From DATMNI01 sp035570275 (lineage in GTDB: Bacteria; Acidobacteriota; Terriglobia; Bryobacterales; Bryobacteraceae), in contig DATMNI010000043.1 in NCBI GenBank assembly GCA_035570275.1, positions 1 through 5,517 on the forward strand: a DNA stretch of 5,517 nt, in the 5' to 3' direction. The translations under genes were made by a program, and so were the position numbers. Of this stretch, positions 2,763 to 5,517 are shown piece after piece. How positions within the stretch are numbered: position 1 is the stretch's first letter; each line of letters opens with the position of its first letter. The notes under the pieces were generated by a model. The model made no database searches and was not told the DNA's origin. It saw nothing but the letters and a program-made list of their open reading frames with translations.

Positions 2763-5517
2763 TTACGCCGCCTTTGATTGGCCCGTATTGGCTTGCGATG
2801 CTTGGGCGATGGTCTGGTTGACCTGATTCTGGATAAGCGCCTGCACCTGCGGCCAAGCCGGGCTTTGCTCAGGATACGGGATTCCTTCTGTCAGGAACAC
2901 CTGCCGCCATTGGTTGATAAGGCTCGCCTGTTCTGCGGCGATTTGCTGCTGCTCAGCGGGGCTTAACTGGCTGAGTTGGCTTGCAGCTTGGGGCGACGAC
3001 GCCGCCTGCAAGGGCTGCTGGACGATCGGCGGAACCGGCGGCGGAGCCCTTCCACCGGAGCCTGCACTCCCGCCGAAGCCCGCCGCGCTACCGCCGGCGC
3101 CCGCCGACCCACCGGGACCTGCGTTTTGCGCTACATTTGCCCCCACTGCTGCGTTTTGTGGTGCAGATGTAGGTACACCGGCCACGGGTACACCGGCCGC
3201 TGGTAGCTCGCCCGGTGACGACGGTGGGCCGGGAGTTCCTCCCGGCTCCGGTGCGGCCAGCGCGGGAGGTGCCAGAACATCGCCAGCGCCAGGCGCCAAA
3301 GTAAATTGGTTGGGAGCCATGGTCGTGTCTGTCGGAGCCACAGCTCCGGCAATTTGCCCTGGCACCATTTGTCCAGCGACGGTTGCCGGGTTCTGATTTG
3401 GCGGCGACCAAATCGGCGCTGTTCCTGCCGGAGCGTCAAACGGCGCGTTCTGATTTGCCGGCTCGTTGTAGGGGTTCCCAAGCGAGGCGAGACGCTGGGC
3501 TACGTTGTATTGCTGTTGAATTGTTGGCCCAACCTCCGTGACAGCCGGGGCGTTTGCGGCGGGGGCCGGCGTGGCTGCCGGCGGGGCGGACGGCGGCTGA
3601 TCGGTCGTGGACGACTGCACCGGATAAGTCGGCGTTCCGTATGTCTGCGGCGCGTCGATGTTTAGGCCACCGTAATAGCCAGGGGCGGGAGGTGGCAGCG
3701 GAATTTGCGTTGGCGCGGCAGTGGGTGCGTCTTGTGTAACGGGAGTTTCATAATCAGTTGGGGCAGGCGCTGTATTAAAGGCGCCGGCACCCGGTATCTG
3801 AGCGTATCCCTGATTTGCTCCAACCGTTGGCACGGATGCAGCGCCAAGCGCCGCTCCTCCAGTTAATGGGGCAGCCGTGAACGGCAGATCGCCCCATTCC
3901 CCCGGCAGGCTTTGATTATTGTCTAAGGCGAGGAGCGCGGAGTCGGGCGATACCGGAGCCGTCGAGACTACCCGCGCGCCGGGCTCGCCGCCCGCGAATA
4001 ATGAGTCAGGCGGAGAGGTTGCCGGACTTGGCCCTTGCTCTAGCAGTCGTTGCAGAGCTTGATCGGCCTGCTGCTGTACGGCAGATGGATCAGGTAGCGG
4101 GGCAGATGGGTCAGGAGCGAGAGACCCAGCCGCCGGGATTTCAGGACCAGAAACCACGCTTGGTGGGGCTGTAAACGCTGTTGACTGCACACCGAACACG
4201 TCTTCCGGGGACAGCGGCCCCATCGGCGTGCCCAGGGGATCAGATGCGGCGAGCAAATCTGAAATGTCCGCACCTTGGCCCGGCGTCAACGGCGTCAATG
4301 GTGTTGACGGATTTGAGAGGTCTGACGATGCGGTTTCACCGCTGACGCCAGGAACGTTCTTTGCGAAGTCGGACGTTCCGGGAGCTCCGGCTACGGCCGT
4401 CATATCAGGAGCGCCGGCGCCAAATGCTAGACCGCTGTTTGCTGCGTCAGAAAACGCCTGGTCTTTTGGATTGTTCTCTAGAAGGAAACCTTCCTTCCCA
4501 ATTCCTGTTAGACTCGCGTCTCTATTAAAGTTCGAAGTAACAATTTCTCCCCTTTGGTTCGCGTGGGACAAGAGCATATCGCCCGGCTCATTGCTCGCAT
4601 TGCCGGTTGGGCTGACGCCGGGAACGCTTGATGTATTTGTGCCTTGCATGGAATTCTGAAAGTAATTTGTGGCTGCCTGCATATTAGCGGCACTGACCGG
4701 ATCGTTCAGTTGGGCTCCAGTCTTGCCTGGAAAGTAGGCAGGGTCCGTCGCTGCAGCATTTAAGCTCTGATCTCGTGCAATGCCGCGGTTCAACAATTGA
4801 TCCACATAGCCTTGCGCCTGCGCTGGATCGGTAAATCCAACCTCTGCTTTTATGGAATTGGCAAAATGTTGCGCGGTCGTGGGATCGTTGAGGGCGTCTG
4901 CGTAAGCCGACTGGCGAAGTTGCGAGATGTCACCGCTCGCCGGTGTTGCAAAGGCCGGGCCTATGCCGGCACCGCCCAGGTATCCCGCGGGAAACCCGCT
5001 GTGCAGCCCCTGTGGAGTCTGCTGTATCAAGTTTCCGTTCTGGTCATACACTCCGACATCCTGCCCTGTCGCCTCTTGTCCAATCGTAGACTGAGCTTCA
5101 CTGTACCCGACCGTTGTTGGCGCTTTCGGATTAAGCTCTCCGACATAGGCATCAGATTGATTCTGTCCAAGGATATCCCCGCTCGCCACCGAGAAGATAT
5201 CGCCGGGGCCGGACAACGCGTCGCCGCCACCGCCGCCGCCACCGCCGACCGCGACAGCTCCCGGCGCCGCCCCGGTCGTCACGCCCGCCTGGACATCCGC
5301 GCCAGCAACACCGGTTCCCGCCGCCAGCATGCCGAGCGTGTCGGCGCCCATGGTAGACGTGCCGCCGCCTGCAGAGACCTGGCCCGTGTCCCACGCGGTC
5401 TGCCCAGACGGCGCCCCGCCGCCGGAAAATTGGCCTGTGTCCGTCGATGCGCCCTGGCCCGCGTTACTGCCGCCGCTGGTATCTCCCGTTGCTGTCCCGG
5501 CCCCACCGCCGCCGCTC
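2763..5517 (-). CDS. Large Pro/Ala/Gly-rich phage virion protein, N-terminus outside window (partial); candidate ejection/internal virion protein
   Basis: The frame ending at TAA 2765-2763 stays open through base 5517, giving at least 917 residues. The ATG at 5351 has no distinct boundary before it, because the same Gly/Ser/Thr-rich style continues upstream (two imperfect 18-residue units, 5352-5459), so I treat it as internal. Numbering from that Met: 1-60 is Gly/Ala-rich with a run of eight Gly (36-43). Residues 141-300 are the only compact, mixed-composition region, containing IKAEVG (167-172), LLNRGIA, AYFPGK (205-210) and TGNAS (249-253). Residues about 320-797 are low-complexity Pro/Ala/Gly/Gln with short tandem repeats. 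Residues 798-853 are a Gln-rich predicted helix carrying two Trp. I see no signal peptide or membrane segment. It is followed directly by the next gene with no spacer. The composition fits a disordered virion protein. Assignment to ejection proteins is inferred from its neighbours; a tail fibre or a host low-complexity protein is the alternative. Confidence 0.8.
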   Translation of the reverse strand, partial: SGGGGAGTATGDTSGGSNAGQGASTDTGQFSGGGAPSGQTAWDTGQVSAGGGTSTMGADTLGMLAAGTGVAGADVQAGVTTGAAPGAVAVGGGGGGGGDALSGPGDIFSVASGDILGQNQSDAYVGELNPKAPTTVGYSEAQSTIGQEATGQDVGVYDQNGNLIQQTPQGLHSGFPAGYLGGAGIGPAFATPASGDISQLRQSAYADALNDPTTAQHFANSIKAEVGFTDPAQAQGYVDQLLNRGIARDQSLNAAATDPAYFPGKTGAQLNDPVSAANMQAATNYFQNSMQGTNTSSVPGVSPTGNASNEPGDMLLSHANQRGEIVTSNFNRDASLTGIGKEGFLLENNPKDQAFSDAANSGLAFGAGAPDMTAVAGAPGTSDFAKNVPGVSGETASSDLSNPSTPLTPLTPGQGADISDLLAASDPLGTPMGPLSPEDVFGVQSTAFTAPPSVVSGPEIPAAGSLAPDPSAPLPDPSAVQQQADQALQRLLEQGPSPATSPPDSLFAGGEPGARVVSTAPVSPDSALLALDNNQSLPGEWGDLPFTAAPLTGGAALGAASVPTVGANQGYAQIPGAGAFNTAPAPTDYETPVTQDAPTAAPTQIPLPPPAPGYYGGLNIDAPQTYGTPTYPVQSSTTDQPPSAPPAATPAPAANAPAVTEVGPTIQQQYNVAQRLASLGNPYNEPANQNAPFDAPAGTAPIWSPPNQNPATVAGQMVPGQIAGAVAPTDTTMAPNQFTLAPGAGDVLAPPALAAPEPGGTPGPPSSPGELPAAGVPVAGVPTSAPQNAAVGANVAQNAGPGGSAGAGGSAAGFGGSAGSGGRAPPPVPPIVQQPLQAASSPQAASQLSQLSPAEQQQIAAEQASLINQWRQVFLTEGIPYPEQSPAWPQVQALIQNQVNQTIAQASQANTGQSKAA
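2768..2774 (-). promoter_or_regulatory. Ribosome-binding site for the coiled-coil protein gene
   Basis: On the minus strand AAGGCGG (one mismatch to AAGGAGG) lies inside the last codons of the upstream gene, five bases before the GTG at 2762. It supports that GTG as start and suggests that translation re-initiates directly after the TAA of the large protein. Confidence 0.6.
3048..3116 (-). repeat. GGSAG-type glycine/serine repeat
   Basis: Residues 746-768 of the large protein contain GGSA three times (GGSAGAG, GGSAAGF, GGSAGSG), a typical flexible Gly/Ser/Ala linker. It precedes a Pro-rich patch (APPPVPPI) and the C-terminal helical region. Confidence 0.65.
3172..3198 (-). repeat. Exact 12-bp direct repeat encoding AGVPV/AGVPT
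   Basis: ggtacaccggcc occurs at 3172-3183 and again at 3187-3198, a period of 15 bases. It encodes the two halves of AGVPVAGVPT (around residues 719-728) in the disordered part of the large protein. Sequence identity at synonymous sites points to a fairly recent duplication. Confidence 0.65.
4081..4115 (-). repeat. Imperfect 21-bp-period repeat encoding a PDPSA motif twice
   Basis: gcagatggatcagg (4081-4094) and gcagatgggtcagg (4102-4115) differ by one base and lie 21 bases apart. They encode APDPSAPLPDPSAV, around residues 412-424 of the large protein, just before a Gln-rich helical patch (QQQADQALQRLLEQG). Confidence 0.65.
4282..4308 (-). repeat. Three 9-bp tandem units encoding an LTP repeat
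   Basis: On the plus strand the units are ggcgtcaac, ggcgtcaat and ggtgttgac (4282-4290, 4291-4299, 4300-4308). Read on the minus strand they give the STPLTPLTPG stretch near residues 349-358 of the large protein. The third copy is the most diverged, which suggests an old expansion now drifting at synonymous sites. Confidence 0.7.
4452..4931 (-). other. Possible peptidoglycan-hydrolase-like domain inside the large protein
   Basis: This is the only part of the large protein that looks folded: residues 141-300 counted from the Met at 5351. It begins with a helical stretch containing AxxIKAEVG (Glu170, codon 4844-4842), then YVDQLLNRGIA, then DPAYFPGKT, a second helix, a Ser/Thr-Asn-rich turn with TGNAS (249-253), and finishes with GIGKEGFLLEN (283-293). 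A helix with a Glu, followed by an LNR element, a Tyr/Phe-Pro element and a TGNAS...GEGF-like tail, resembles modules I recall from Rhizobiales phage proteins and loosely from SleB/lysozyme-like wall hydrolases. The likeness is from memory and weak. Glu170 would be the natural catalytic candidate, but that is inference. It could equally be a non-enzymatic structural domain. Confidence 0.3.
5223..5246 (-). repeat. Glycine-run trinucleotide repeat
   Basis: Eight consecutive Gly codons, a mix of GGC and GGT, encode residues 36-43 counted from the Met at 5351. Such a GCC/ACC-type tract on the plus strand can slip during replication, but only in-frame multiples of three would be tolerated here. 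It probably forms a flexible hinge. Confidence 0.75.
5352..5459 (-). repeat. Two imperfect 18-residue repeats (54 bp each)
   Basis: Bases 5459-5406 and 5405-5352 encode two adjacent 18-residue units. The first begins GQGASTDTGQFS and the second GQTAWDTGQVS; both end in a GGG-containing Ser/Thr/Pro tail. The shared core is DTGQ-[F/V]-S-[G/A]-G-G, with the Asp codons 51 bases apart. Further upstream, GDTSGGSN may be a decayed third copy. Because the units lie upstream of the first in-window ATG and in the same frame, they are evidence that this region is translated. Confidence 0.6.

Larger units (their letters stand above)
2961..4394 (-). other. Long disordered Pro/Ala/Gly/Gln-rich linker in the large protein
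   Basis: Residues about 320-797 (from the Met at 5351) have almost no aliphatic clusters and are dominated by Pro, Ala, Gly, Ser, Thr and Gln. Short imperfect repeats occur throughout: LTP x3, PDPSAPL/PDPSAV, poly-Pro (PLPPPAPGYY, 551-560), AGVPV/AGVPT and GGSAG x3. It reads as an intrinsically disordered linker between the N-terminal part and the C-terminal helix. Synonymous codons vary between the repeats and the frame is intact, so the region is under coding constraint rather than decaying. Confidence 0.7.

Noticed and set aside
2914..3396. Plus-strand Pro/Ala/Gly-rich open frame of 160 codons
   Set aside because: This is the mirror image of the Gly/Pro/Ala-rich linker of the large protein; GGC and GCC codons stay open on both strands. 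There is no independent evidence of translation.
3395..3414. Perfect 7-bp inverted repeat gatttgg / ccaaatc with six-base loop
   Set aside because: It is short enough to occur by chance, lies in the middle of the coding sequence for PIWSPPNQN, and has no promoter or operator context.

Overview
The window is a fully coding, GC-rich stretch in which every credible gene lies on the minus strand, so transcription runs from high to low coordinates. Composition, Ala/Gly/Pro/Gln-rich proteins, gene-to-gene contacts of zero or a few overlapping bases, and protein motifs that I associate with Rhizobiales/Bradyrhizobium-type phages suggest the late virion region of a phage or prophage of an alphaproteobacterium. 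The host assignment is inference. No integrase, terminase, capsid or tail gene is visible, so lysogenic or lytic lifestyle cannot be judged.

Layout in transcription order. (1) 5517-2763: the C-terminal part (at least 917 residues) of a very large low-complexity protein. Its reading frame is open to the window edge, so the ATG at 5351 is very probably internal. It has an N-terminal Gly/Ser/Thr repeat area, one compact region (4931-4452) with a weak likeness to peptidoglycan-hydrolase modules, about 480 residues of Pro/Ala/Gly-rich disordered sequence with short tandem repeats, and a helical Gln-rich C-terminus. (2) 2762-1383: a 459-residue protein with a GTG start directly abutting the previous TAA. 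It has a hydrophobic segment, a long charged coiled coil, and a C-terminal phage-type GWRFKGGDP motif. (3) 1393-107: a 428-residue protein overlapping gene 2 by 11 bases. It has a duplicated GPWED motif at its N-terminus and a hydrophobic glycine-rich segment near its C-terminus. (4) 122-9: a likely 37-residue small gene overlapping gene 3 by 16 bases, with its own AGGA ribosome-binding site. Its stop codon overlaps (ATGA) the ATG of a further gene that leaves the window at base 1.

Taken together, genes 1-3 look like an internal-virion/DNA-ejection cassette of the podovirus kind: a huge protein with a possible wall-degrading module, a coiled-coil protein with a membrane-compatible segment, and a partner with a hydrophobic segment. 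This rests on architecture and recalled motifs, not on a database match. The most unusual non-protein signal is a perfect 14-bp inverted repeat (12-25 / 54-67). Its 3' arm ends on the A of the last gene's start codon, inside the small gene, which is a layout suited to translational coupling. There is no intergenic stretch of any length, and I see no promoter, terminator, RNA gene, CRISPR array or insertion sequence.
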